From: Elusimicrobiota bacterium
Lineage (GTDB): Bacteria; Elusimicrobiota; Elusimicrobia; Elusimicrobiales; Elusimicrobiaceae
Direction of reading: 5' to 3'
Assembly: GCA_023393825.1 (NCBI GenBank)
Contig: JAEXBW010000067.1
Span: forward strand, 1 to 15,995
Length of the DNA stretch: 15,995 nt
This document shows, in pieces, positions 1-7,219 of this stretch. The notes below the pieces were generated by a model that had not been told where the DNA came from, made no database searches, and was given only the letters and a program-made list of their open reading frames with translations. The stretch's first letter is position 1. The number at the start of each line of letters is the position of its first letter. The position numbers and the translations under genes are program-made.

Positions 1-2
1 TT

Positions 3-1049
3 GCGCTAACGGAAGGCGGATACAAAACTGGCCTTTTTACCTCTCCCCACATTTACGAAGTTACAGAAAGAATTAAAATTGACGGCGCAAATATCTCCCG
101 CAAAGATTTTGCTTTTTATGTAAACGCCGTCCTTGCCAAAGAAACTGTTCCACTTAAATTTTTTGAAGTCCTCACGCTTGCCGCAATGCTTTATTTTAAA
201 GATAAAGGCGTTGATTATGTCGTTTGCGAATGCGGCATAGGCGGCAGGAAAGACTGCACAAATATCTTCCCGTGCGATTTGGGCATAATAACTTCCGTTG
301 ATATAGACCACAGCGCTATACTTGGCGATACTCTTGCCAAAATAGCATGGCAAAAGGGCGGCATAATAAAAAGCGGCGTGCCGTGCGTGTGCGGCCCGCT
401 TAAAAAAGAAGCGCAAACGGTTATAAAAAATATTGCCTCCGCAAAAAAAGCAGAACTTTTAACGCTAAAGGGTAAATTTAAAATTACGGCAAAAAATTAT
501 AAAAACCTTCAAACGGCTTTCAGTCTTGGCGGGGAAGCTTTTACGCTTAACCTTGCGGGCGCGGCGCAGGCGCAAAACGCGGCATTGGTTTGCCTTGCCG
601 CACGCAACCTGGGCCTGCCTAAAGAAGCAGTGGATAATGCTTTGCTAAAAATAAAAATGCCCTGCCGCTTTCAGCTTATACCTTTTGGCAAGCGTTTTAT
701 TATCAAAGACGGCGCGCATAACCCCGCCGCTGTTAAAGAATTTTTAAACACTTATCTGTCCTCTCCGTTTTGCGGGCCGCAAAATACTCTTGTTTACGCC
801 GCAATGGGGGATAAAGACTATAAAACAGCATTAAAACTTCTTGCCCCTAATTTTAAGCACATAGTTTTAACCTGCGCCGACGCACAAAAGGGAGTGCCGA
901 CGGCAGCATTAAAGGCCATTTTGCCAGGTAAATATGATGTAAAAATCGCCGCTAATCCCGCTTGCTTAAACCTTAAAAAACTTAGCGGAAATATTATTAT
1001 CGCGGGCAGTTTTTATCTTTGCGCAAAAACCCCCGTAACTCCGTCTTGA
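3..1049 (+). CDS. folC: Folylpolyglutamate synthase / dihydrofolate synthase, 5'-truncated by the window edge
   Basis: This Mur-ligase-family enzyme adds glutamate, ATP-dependently, to dihydropteroate and/or reduced folates in the cytoplasm. The frame is open from the first bases, so the gene begins upstream; 348 residues are present. About 65-75 residues, including the P-loop, would be missing compared with a usual 420-residue FolC. Visible family marks are a LFTSPH segment near the start, an EVLTLAA block, CGIGGRKDCTN, then VDIDHSAILGDTLAKIAWQK with GGIIK, and the DGAHNP signature that starts the C-terminal domain, followed by AAMGDKDYKTA. The usual EKAGIIK reads QKGGIIK here, a mild variation. 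An internal ATG at 186 is not the start, because conserved sequence continues upstream of it. It stops at a TGA that is also part of the next gene's -35 box. Whether it makes dihydrofolate, polyglutamates or both cannot be read from this part. Confidence 0.93.
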   Translation, partial: ALTEGGYKTGLFTSPHIYEVTERIKIDGANISRKDFAFYVNAVLAKETVPLKFFEVLTLAAMLYFKDKGVDYVVCECGIGGRKDCTNIFPCDLGIITSVDIDHSAILGDTLAKIAWQKGGIIKSGVPCVCGPLKKEAQTVIKNIASAKKAELLTLKGKFKITAKNYKNLQTAFSLGGEAFTLNLAGAAQAQNAALVCLAARNLGLPKEAVDNALLKIKMPCRFQLIPFGKRFIIKDGAHNPAAVKEFLNTYLSSPFCGPQNTLVYAAMGDKDYKTALKLLAPNFKHIVLTCADAQKGVPTAALKAILPGKYDVKIAANPACLNLKKLSGNIIIAGSFYLCAKTPVTPS

Positions 1050-1064
1050 CAGACGGGTGTTTTT
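1025..1064 (+). terminator. Terminator-like hairpin over the folC stop codon
   Basis: AAAAACCCCCGT (1025-1036) pairs with ACGGGTGTTTTT (1053-1064) as a 12-position stem with one mismatch, and the U-rich stretch forms the 3' arm. A competing inner hairpin, CCGTC (1041-1045) with GACGG (1052-1056), has loop TTGACA and is followed by a T5 run. It would end folC transcription just as the next promoter begins. Confidence 0.55.
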
Positions 1065-1074
1065 GTGGTTAAAT
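1046..1074 (+). promoter_or_regulatory. Sigma-70-type promoter for the coiled-coil gene
   Basis: A perfect TTGACA -35 box lies at 1046-1051. A 17-nt spacer leads to TTAAAT (1069-1074), which matches four of six TATAAT positions. Transcription would start near 1081, about 28 nt before the ATG at 1109, which has an AGAGG ribosome site at 1100-1104. The -35 box contains the folC TGA stop and sits in the loop of the terminator-like hairpin. It probably drives the coiled-coil gene, ddl and the membrane-protein gene. Confidence 0.6.
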
Positions 1075-1108
1075 TTATCATAGCTATTTATTATTTTTAA
1101 GAGGCGAT

Positions 1109-4100
1109 ATGTCTTTAGACGAAAACAATCAACACAAGGCAGACATTACCGAGTTTATAAAATCACTACAGACGGATACGCCCTTTCCTCCTCAGGAAAA
1201 AGCGGAAGAATTCCCTTTCCCCGATAGTTTTGATATAGACGCTTTTGCCAACCAAAATAATAACCCGCTGGAAAAAACTTTAACTTCAATTAAGGCTCCG
1301 CAAAATATTCCCGCGCAGGACGAGCAGGAATCTGTTTCCCCCAGAGAAGTGATGGAGGGGCAAGAGGAATCTTTAGCATTCCCAGATGCCGCCGCCGCGG
1401 ACGAAGATGACGCTTTTAATATAAATTTTCAGTCGGACCAAAAAGAGCAATCCATTAAGCACTTGGAACAAAAAATTGCGGAACTTCAGTCCCGCTTTGA
1501 TGACGCTAATAAAGAAAAATCATTCAATGCTTATTTGCAGGAAGAACTTGAGGACGACAAAGAAGACACAAAATATATACCCAATGTTAAAGCTAACGAC
1601 GAATTTTTTCAGAATATATCCTCAACGATAGAAAACTTGAAAGGCAGTTTGGAAAATATTGTAAGCTCCCGCCTTCAGTACGAAGAAAGCCTTATCAGGC
1701 AGGACCAAACCCTTATCAACAGACTCAGAGAAAAAACCAGCCGTCTTAAAGCCATTAACCTTGCCTTAAACAGCGAAGTTAAACGCGCAAAAAACGAAAA
1801 GCTGGAATCTCTGCGCCGCTCAGCCGAGCAAACAAAAGAACTTTTATCCGTAAGAATGCAGCTTTCCAAGGTGGAAGAAAAAGCCCGCCACGGTGATTTT
1901 AAACTTTCCCGTATGGAGCAGCAACTTTCCTCTATCAACGAGGAAAAACTGGCATTGGAAGACGAAATCCGCCGCGTAAGAGAAGACAAACTTGATTCTT
2001 TGCGCCGCTCTGCCGAACAGACAAAAGAAATAATGTCTTTAAGGCTGGAACTTTCCAAAACGGAAGAAAAATTTAAACAGGAAGAAATCCAAACAGGCTA
2101 CCTGCAGGACCAGCTTAAACAGTTGGAGGCGCAGCGCGCCGCTTTGGATAACGAGATTTATGCCTCCCGCTCCCAACGTCAAGAGGCGGACCGCAAAGCC
2201 GCAGAACTTGAAAGAAAGATAGAAGATTTAAACTTTAGCATTACCCGCTCGCAAGACGCATTAAAGCAGGAAGCGCAAACGGCAGGCTCGTTAAGGGAAA
2301 AGCTTTTATCTTCCGAAACGGAACTCCAGCGTCTTAATAACGAAAAGGCTGCCCTCCTCTTAAAAGCCGACGAAAACCTTAAACATCTTGAAGCCGTCAA
2401 AGCGGAACACGAAAGGCAGATAGAAAATCTTAAGGCCGCGCAGATACAGGAAATTGAAGTAATTAAAAACCAAAAAATGCAGGAAGCACAAGCGATAACG
2501 CTTGAACTGCGCCGCGCGGAAGATAAATACAGGCAGGAAGAAACCTTTGTAAAAACCTTACAGCTTCAGATAGAATCGCTTAAGGGAGATATACAAAAGT
2601 TGGACGAGGAAAGAGCCGCGCTTAAAGGCAAATCCACCGACTTGGCCAGAGAGATTGAATTTATTAAAGAAGGCCATTCCCGCGAGATAGAAAATTTAAA
2701 CAGGGAACTTTCCGCCGCGCAAGAAAAGTTTGCGAGGGAAGAATCTTCCTACAAAAATCTTTCCCAGCAATATGCCCAGCTTGAGCAGGAAAAGCAAAAT
2801 CTTAACGAAGAAATCAAAAAAATCCTTGCCGCAAGGGACGAGGCGCTTGAACATAATAACCAATACCGCGCGCAGATAGAAAGCATTAAGGCGGAGCATG
2901 CCTCCGTCCTGCAAAGCTTAAAAGACGACCTTGCCAAAATGCAGGAAAAGCATACGCAGGATTTAGCCGCGCTCAGCGCCGCAAAAGACCAACAGGCCGC
3001 AAAAGACATATCCGTCATATCAGACAATTTTAACAGGGAAAAATACGCGCTTAAGGCAGAGTTGGAAGAACTTAAAAATATTAATGCCGCGCAAAAGCAG
3101 GATATTACCCTTAAATTTGATTCTCTTAAAAACTCTTCCGAGCAGGAAAGACAAAGCTTCCTCTCCCAGATTGCCGCGTTAAAAGACGCTTCCGCAAAAG
3201 AAGCCTCTAAATATATTGAAGAGATAAAAAATATTCAGGAAAGTTCTTTAAAAGAAACACAAAAATTTCTCTCTCAAATAGAAGACTTAAAGAAAGCCTC
3301 CTCCTTGCAGCAGGAAAGACATAAAGTGGAATTGGAACTTTCTGCCCAGCGCGCTAATTTTAAAGATGAAGAAATTTCCAGAATGCAATCCGCCGTCAGA
3401 GAAAATGAAAGCGCCTTAAATTCTTTAAGGCAGCACATTGCCTCGCTTGATTCGGAAAAAGGCTTAATAGATAATGAACTTAAAAAAGCCGTAGCGGAAA
3501 GATATTCCATACTTAAAGACCTTGAGCAAAAATCAAGGGAAATAGAATCTTATCACCAAAAATACGAATTTGAAATTCGCACTCTTAAAGAAGAAAAAGA
3601 AAAACAAGCAGCTTTATATCAAGCTAAATTAGACAGCGTTGCCCAGCGTCTTGCCGACGAAGAAAGTACGGTAACAGAATTAAAAACAAGAATATCTTCT
3701 TTAGAGCAGGATAAAGCCGCGTTTGGCGCAGAGGTAGATAATGTAAGACATGAAAGCGCTTTAAACGCCAAAAAAGTTATCTTACAGACTGACGAAATTT
3801 TATCACTAAAAACCCAGCTTGCTAAGGCCGAAACAAGATTTTTGCAGGATTCTGTTTTAATATCCCAGCTTAAAGAGCAGTTTACCGACACTGAAGGTTC
3901 CAGAAGCCTTCTTGATAACCAAATTAAGCAACTTAGGGAAGAAAACGCCTCGGTCAGAAAAGAAATTACCGCAAGAGAAGAAGAAATACTGCTGCTTAAA
4001 GAAACACTTTCTAAGACGGAAGAACAGCTTAAGCAGGAACAAACCGCCGTGCAGCACCTGCAAGAGCATACAACAAAACTTAAAGCGGTTAATTTTGCTT

Positions 4101-5614
4101 TGGACAGAGAAGTTAAAAAAGCTCAAGCGGAAAAAGTTGAAGCTTTGCGCAAATCTGCCGAACAGGCACAAGAAATTCTTATGTTGCGCGAGCAGCTTGC
4201 CCAAGCCGGTAGCGGAATGCAAACGCTTGATTTTACAAACGGCATAATTTCCGTCCGCAAAGAATACGAAGCCAAAGTTGAAAAGCTTGAAACAGAACTT
4301 AAGGACGCTTCCGCCCTGTGTGCCAAACAGGTTAAAGAAATACAAGACCTTAAGACGGACAATGCCCGCCTTAAAACCGCGGAAGAAGAAAAATATCAAA
4401 TTGAAACGCGTTACAATATTCTTACCGCTAAAGTTCAGTCCTTGGAAGGCGAACTTGAAACATATAAAAATAAGGATATTGATACTCCCGCATTTACTTT
4501 GGCTAAAGCCAAGGCGGCGGCACTTAACGCTCAAATTTCCAAAATTAACAGAGAAAAGGCTGACCTTAAAGACCAGCTTGCGCAAATGCATCAAACTATT
4601 GAAGCGCTTACCGCAAGCGAAAAGGCATCTACCGACGCTTTTGCCGCCCTTAAAGAGCAAATCAGCGGCAATGACGCCGTCATAGAAAAACTTAAAAGGG
4701 AAATAGTAGTTCTTACTACCGAAAATAAAGACCTTAAGTCTGCCGCGCAGATGAGCGCCGTCCGCCAACAGGTATTGGAAGCCAAAATTAACGAAGTTGA
4801 AGGCGAAAATAAAAAATTGGCGACAATCAGCGGTATTCACGGTACTGCGGCGGCCCAACGCCCTTCAGGCGTAAAGCAGCAGCCTGCTAATGATATAAAT
4901 AAAGCTGTTCGCACGGTAAGCTCCGTTGCGCCCGTCGCAAAGAATCAGGCGGGTACTCATAATGCCGCGCAAACTAACTCCGGTTTAACTAAAACCAATA
5001 TCTCTTTATCAAAAACCAATCCGCAACTTGCAAAAACAAATCCTGCGGTTACAACGCCCGCGGCTAAGACGCAAACAGCGGCCGCAACGCCTGCCGTAAC
5101 GGGCAAAACGCAAACCAATATTTCTTCCGCCGCCAAAACAAAAACAGGCGCGGTAAAGCAGCAGGGGGAAAACGCATTAGAAAAATCTATTTTAGATTTC
5201 CCCGAATCCAAAGATACCATTGAGGTAGTTGACGTTGAAAGCGAAGAGATGGATTTGAGTATGATTTTTGACGAGCAAGAAGTTCATGCCGAAGATACAA
5301 AAACAAGCAGAACAAGCCATACAAATTCGTCAATGCAAACGCTTAAAACAAATACTATCAAACCGATGACTTTAAAAACAGGTCCTATCCCGTCAGAAAA
5401 AACAACGCGGGTCCAAATCCCTTCCTCCGAACAGGATAAAGGCCCTTATGACGAGATGGATTTTACCGACCATTCCGCCGCTCCCTTCCACGGCGTGACG
5501 CGCAGACCCATCGGCCGCGTGCCTAACTATCGCGAGAGCGAAGCCTATTCAGACTTTTTAAAGAGAACAAAAAGTATTTTCTTTAGAATTAAATGGTCGC
5601 TCTTTAAAGAATAA
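1109..5614 (+). CDS. Giant coiled-coil protein (1501 aa) built partly from 63-residue repeats
   Basis: I do not recognise this protein as a named family. Residues 1-110 are acidic and Pro/Phe-rich, probably disordered. Residues about 110-1240 are nearly continuous Glu/Lys/Gln/Leu heptads, a long coiled coil. Within it a unit of exactly 63 residues (nine heptads) recurs in register from L206, M269 and L332 (half-copy at L395) and again from L858, L921 and L984, with hallmark LRRSAEQTKE. Residues about 1240-1360 are an Ala/Thr/Lys/Gln-rich linker with three heptad-spaced KTN motifs. Residues 1360-1398 are acidic, and the last 20 residues form a basic, aromatic, amphipathic segment. There is no signal peptide or transmembrane helix, so it should be cytoplasmic. 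SMC-like ATPase motifs are absent. The start ATG has an AGAGG ribosome site, and ddl follows after 26 nt. A structural or scaffolding role, perhaps at the envelope, is inference. Matches to myosin-like or SMC proteins would be composition-driven. Confidence 0.9.
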   Translation: MSLDENNQHKADITEFIKSLQTDTPFPPQEKAEEFPFPDSFDIDAFANQNNNPLEKTLTSIKAPQNIPAQDEQESVSPREVMEGQEESLAFPDAAAADEDDAFNINFQSDQKEQSIKHLEQKIAELQSRFDDANKEKSFNAYLQEELEDDKEDTKYIPNVKANDEFFQNISSTIENLKGSLENIVSSRLQYEESLIRQDQTLINRLREKTSRLKAINLALNSEVKRAKNEKLESLRRSAEQTKELLSVRMQLSKVEEKARHGDFKLSRMEQQLSSINEEKLALEDEIRRVREDKLDSLRRSAEQTKEIMSLRLELSKTEEKFKQEEIQTGYLQDQLKQLEAQRAALDNEIYASRSQRQEADRKAAELERKIEDLNFSITRSQDALKQEAQTAGSLREKLLSSETELQRLNNEKAALLLKADENLKHLEAVKAEHERQIENLKAAQIQEIEVIKNQKMQEAQAITLELRRAEDKYRQEETFVKTLQLQIESLKGDIQKLDEERAALKGKSTDLAREIEFIKEGHSREIENLNRELSAAQEKFAREESSYKNLSQQYAQLEQEKQNLNEEIKKILAARDEALEHNNQYRAQIESIKAEHASVLQSLKDDLAKMQEKHTQDLAALSAAKDQQAAKDISVISDNFNREKYALKAELEELKNINAAQKQDITLKFDSLKNSSEQERQSFLSQIAALKDASAKEASKYIEEIKNIQESSLKETQKFLSQIEDLKKASSLQQERHKVELELSAQRANFKDEEISRMQSAVRENESALNSLRQHIASLDSEKGLIDNELKKAVAERYSILKDLEQKSREIESYHQKYEFEIRTLKEEKEKQAALYQAKLDSVAQRLADEESTVTELKTRISSLEQDKAAFGAEVDNVRHESALNAKKVILQTDEILSLKTQLAKAETRFLQDSVLISQLKEQFTDTEGSRSLLDNQIKQLREENASVRKEITAREEEILLLKETLSKTEEQLKQEQTAVQHLQEHTTKLKAVNFALDREVKKAQAEKVEALRKSAEQAQEILMLREQLAQAGSGMQTLDFTNGIISVRKEYEAKVEKLETELKDASALCAKQVKEIQDLKTDNARLKTAEEEKYQIETRYNILTAKVQSLEGELETYKNKDIDTPAFTLAKAKAAALNAQISKINREKADLKDQLAQMHQTIEALTASEKASTDAFAALKEQISGNDAVIEKLKREIVVLTTENKDLKSAAQMSAVRQQVLEAKINEVEGENKKLATISGIHGTAAAQRPSGVKQQPANDINKAVRTVSSVAPVAKNQAGTHNAAQTNSGLTKTNISLSKTNPQLAKTNPAVTTPAAKTQTAAATPAVTGKTQTNISSAAKTKTGAVKQQGENALEKSILDFPESKDTIEVVDVESEEMDLSMIFDEQEVHAEDTKTSRTSHTNSSMQTLKTNTIKPMTLKTGPIPSEKTTRVQIPSSEQDKGPYDEMDFTDHSAAPFHGVTRRPIGRVPNYRESEAYSDFLKRTKSIFFRIKWSLFKE
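1724..2479 (+). repeat. N-terminal array of 189-nt (63-residue) coiled-coil repeats
   Basis: Four consecutive units start at residues 206, 269, 332 and 395 of the coiled-coil protein. Units 1 and 2 share KLxSLRRSAEQTKE at a spacing of exactly 63 residues; the DNA word TGCGCCGCTC recurs at 1812 and 2001, 189 nt apart. Unit 3 keeps RKAAE in the same register, and unit 4 keeps only the first half (SLREKLL, then EKAALLLKADE). Confidence 0.75.
3680..4246 (+). repeat. C-terminal array of 189-nt (63-residue) coiled-coil repeats
   Basis: Three units start at L858, L921 and L984. In the first two the second half reads TDEILSLKTQLAKAETRF and EEEILLLKETLSKTEEQL, in register with EIMSLRLELSKTEEKF of the N-terminal array. 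The third, with LKAVNFALDREVKKA and then EALRKSAEQAQEIL, most resembles N-terminal unit 1, some 778 residues away. Confidence 0.7.
4985..5047 (+). repeat. Three 21-nt repeats coding LxKTNxx heptads
   Basis: Residues 1293-1313 of the coiled-coil protein read LTKTNIS, LSKTNPQ, LAKTNPA, three seven-residue units in the low-complexity linker. Codons differ between copies (ACC, ACC, ACA for Thr), so the peptide is better conserved than the DNA. Confidence 0.7.
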
Positions 5615-5640
5615 TCAAAAAATTTATACGGAGCAGTAAA

Positions 5641-6705
5641 ATGCCAAAATTAAATGTAGCTGTCTTATACGGCGGCAAAAGTACCGAGCATGAAGTTTCC
5701 GTCCATTCCGCCCAAACTGTCTGCGAAATTCTTGAAAATAAATATCAGGTAACAAAAATTTTTATAACCAAACAAGGGCAATGGTTCCTGCAAAAATCCT
5801 GCGGCTTTAAACAGGACGAAGATGTAGAAATCTCTCCCGTAATATGCAGTGGCGGTGCGCAGCTTTATACCAAAGACGGAAGGGAAGTTAAGGTTGATGT
5901 TTTCTTTCCCGTACTGCACGGCGCAATGGGCGAAGACGGTACAATGCAGGGCTTGTTTGAAATCCTCAATACCCCTTATGTCGGCTGCGGTGTGCTTACT
6001 TCCGCCTTGGGTATGGATAAAGAACTTTGCAAACTTTTAGCGTCTTTCTACGGCGTACCTATAGTGCCTTACGTCAAACTTCAGGCGCATATTAAATATG
6101 ATATGGCGGAAGTTAAACAAGCTGTTTTAGCTTTGGGATACCCTTTGTTTGTAAAGCCTATGAGCCTTGGTTCATCCGTCGGCGTAAGCAAAGTTAATAC
6201 AGAGGCGGATTTAGAAGCGGCCATAGAAAAAGCCTTTAAGTACGAAAGGAATATACTTGTAGAAAAAGGTATAGAAAACCCCAGAGAAGTCTTTTGCGCA
6301 GTCGTCGGCGAAGCGGGGGACATACACACCTCTCTCTGCGGGGAACTTATTGATATAAAAAGCGAATTTTTTGATTATAAAGCCAAGTATGAAGACCCGC
6401 ATGGCTGCGATATAAAAGCGCCCGCGGCCCTGCCTCCCGCAATGCAGGACAGTATGAGAAATGCCGCAAAAGAAGTATTTAAAGTACTGCGCGGCGAGGG
6501 TTTGGCAAGGGTGGATTTTCTTTTGGGTACTGACGGAAAATTTTATTTTTCGGAGATAAATACTATCCCGGGTATGTCGCATACCAGCCTGTTTCCGCAG
6601 TTGTGGCAGTGCAGCGGCAAAAAGTACGAAGACGTGTTGGACAGCCTTATCCGTATGTCGTTAAAGCGTAAAGCCGTAAGTGATAAACTTTCCCTTGAAA
6701 GGTAA
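5641..6705 (+). CDS. ddl: D-alanine-D-alanine ligase
   Basis: It joins two D-alanines with ATP to make the dipeptide for peptidoglycan precursors, in the cytoplasm. At 354 residues it is in the range of the longer DdlA-type enzymes. It opens with VLYGGKSTEHEVSVHSA, where E18 is the conserved N-terminal glutamate. HGAMGEDGTMQGLFE follows at 93-107, the ATP-grasp lysine region LFVKPMSLGSSVG at 169-181, and EFFDYKAKY at 242-250. ARVDFLL (289-295) and SEINTIPGMSHTSLFP (304-319) carry metal ligands D292, E305 and N307. The Glu/Ser/Tyr triad of D-Ala-specific ligases (E18, S178, Y250) is intact. The Lys-Tyr ending the DYKAKY motif argues against a D-lactate-type enzyme. The ATG has GGAG at 5630-5633. 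It lies 26 nt after the coiled-coil gene and 3 nt before the membrane-protein gene, so all three are probably co-transcribed. Confidence 0.97.
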   Translation: MPKLNVAVLYGGKSTEHEVSVHSAQTVCEILENKYQVTKIFITKQGQWFLQKSCGFKQDEDVEISPVICSGGAQLYTKDGREVKVDVFFPVLHGAMGEDGTMQGLFEILNTPYVGCGVLTSALGMDKELCKLLASFYGVPIVPYVKLQAHIKYDMAEVKQAVLALGYPLFVKPMSLGSSVGVSKVNTEADLEAAIEKAFKYERNILVEKGIENPREVFCAVVGEAGDIHTSLCGELIDIKSEFFDYKAKYEDPHGCDIKAPAALPPAMQDSMRNAAKEVFKVLRGEGLARVDFLLGTDGKFYFSEINTIPGMSHTSLFPQLWQCSGKKYEDVLDSLIRMSLKRKAVSDKLSLER

Positions 6706-6708
6706 AAA

Positions 6709-7194
6709 ATGAAAAATATTATAAAGTATCTTCGCGGTATAGACGGCTGGCTTTATGTAATTGTGTTCTTTTGCCTTATCGGTTTTTTGCGCAACGGTAT
6801 ACAGCTTTTCCGCTTCGGGTTTGATTATTCTTCCATAGCTACAAAGGTTTTTGTGGCTATGATTATGATATACGGGGCCGAAACGATATTACTTGTTATG
6901 AGGGAAAGAAAGGCTTGGTTAATTTCCGCCATACAGGCGTTTTTCTGCTTTTATGTTTTTGAGGATTTCACTTTTATTCCGCTTTCTAATCTTGCTAAAA
7001 TGATAATTTTTAAAATAGTGCCTGATATGAGTTACGGCTGGCATTACTTTATGAATACAGTCATAATGTCCGCCCTGTTTTCTTTAGAACTTTTGAAGAC
7101 CTACATAATATACACTCTTACCGAAGAGCCTCAGCCTGCCGACGATGCTTCGGCACAAAAAGAAACCGCGCCTTTGGCCTGTGAAGGCAAATAA
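6709..7194 (+). CDS. Small four-helix integral membrane protein, unknown function
   Basis: I do not recognise a family in these 161 residues. Hydrophobic segments at about 14-33 (WLYVIVFFCLIGFLRNG), 43-64 (IATKVFVAMIMIYGAETILL), 69-100 (AFFCFYVF, perhaps a helix plus a re-entrant stretch with an acidic FEDF) and 113-137 predict three or four transmembrane helices. The tail after residue 138 is hydrophilic, rich in Glu, Pro and Ala. The positive cluster MRERK at 64-68 between helices 2 and 3 suggests that loop is cytoplasmic. The ATG follows the ddl TAA after only 3 nt, with a GAAAGG ribosome site inside the ddl end, so translation is probably coupled. Its 3' end also encodes the terminator hairpin of the convergent operon. 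Confidence 0.82.
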   Translation: MKNIIKYLRGIDGWLYVIVFFCLIGFLRNGIQLFRFGFDYSSIATKVFVAMIMIYGAETILLVMRERKAWLISAIQAFFCFYVFEDFTFIPLSNLAKMIIFKIVPDMSYGWHYFMNTVIMSALFSLELLKTYIIYTLTEEPQPADDASAQKETAPLACEGK

Positions 7195-7200
7195 GCGCGG
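7157..7200 (-). terminator. Intrinsic terminator of the yebC-ruv-queA-tgt operon
   Basis: Read on the - strand, CCGCGC (7200-7195) pairs with GCGCGG (7171-7166), with an inner GCCT/AGGC pairing and a GTGA-type loop. The U-rich tract TTTCTTTTT (7165-7157) follows. On the + strand the hairpin is followed by A residues, so it works in one direction only. It lies within the last codons of the convergent membrane-protein gene. Confidence 0.5.
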
Positions 7201-7219
7201 CAAAAAAATTAAATAAAAC

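Noticed and set aside
186..1049. Internal ATG as start of folC
   Set aside because: Conserved FolC sequence (FTSPH, EVLTLAA) is encoded upstream in the same frame, so the gene is cut by the window edge rather than short.
3857..4858. 333-residue open frame on the - strand inside the coiled-coil gene
   Set aside because: It is a shadow of Glu/Lys/Leu-rich codons on the + strand. Its Phe/Leu/Cys-rich translation has no domain, no ribosome site and no neighbour support.
1109..5614. SMC, Rad50 or MukB identity for the coiled-coil protein
   Set aside because: There is no P-loop, signature motif or hinge domain, and the ends are disordered. Similarity would be from heptad composition only.
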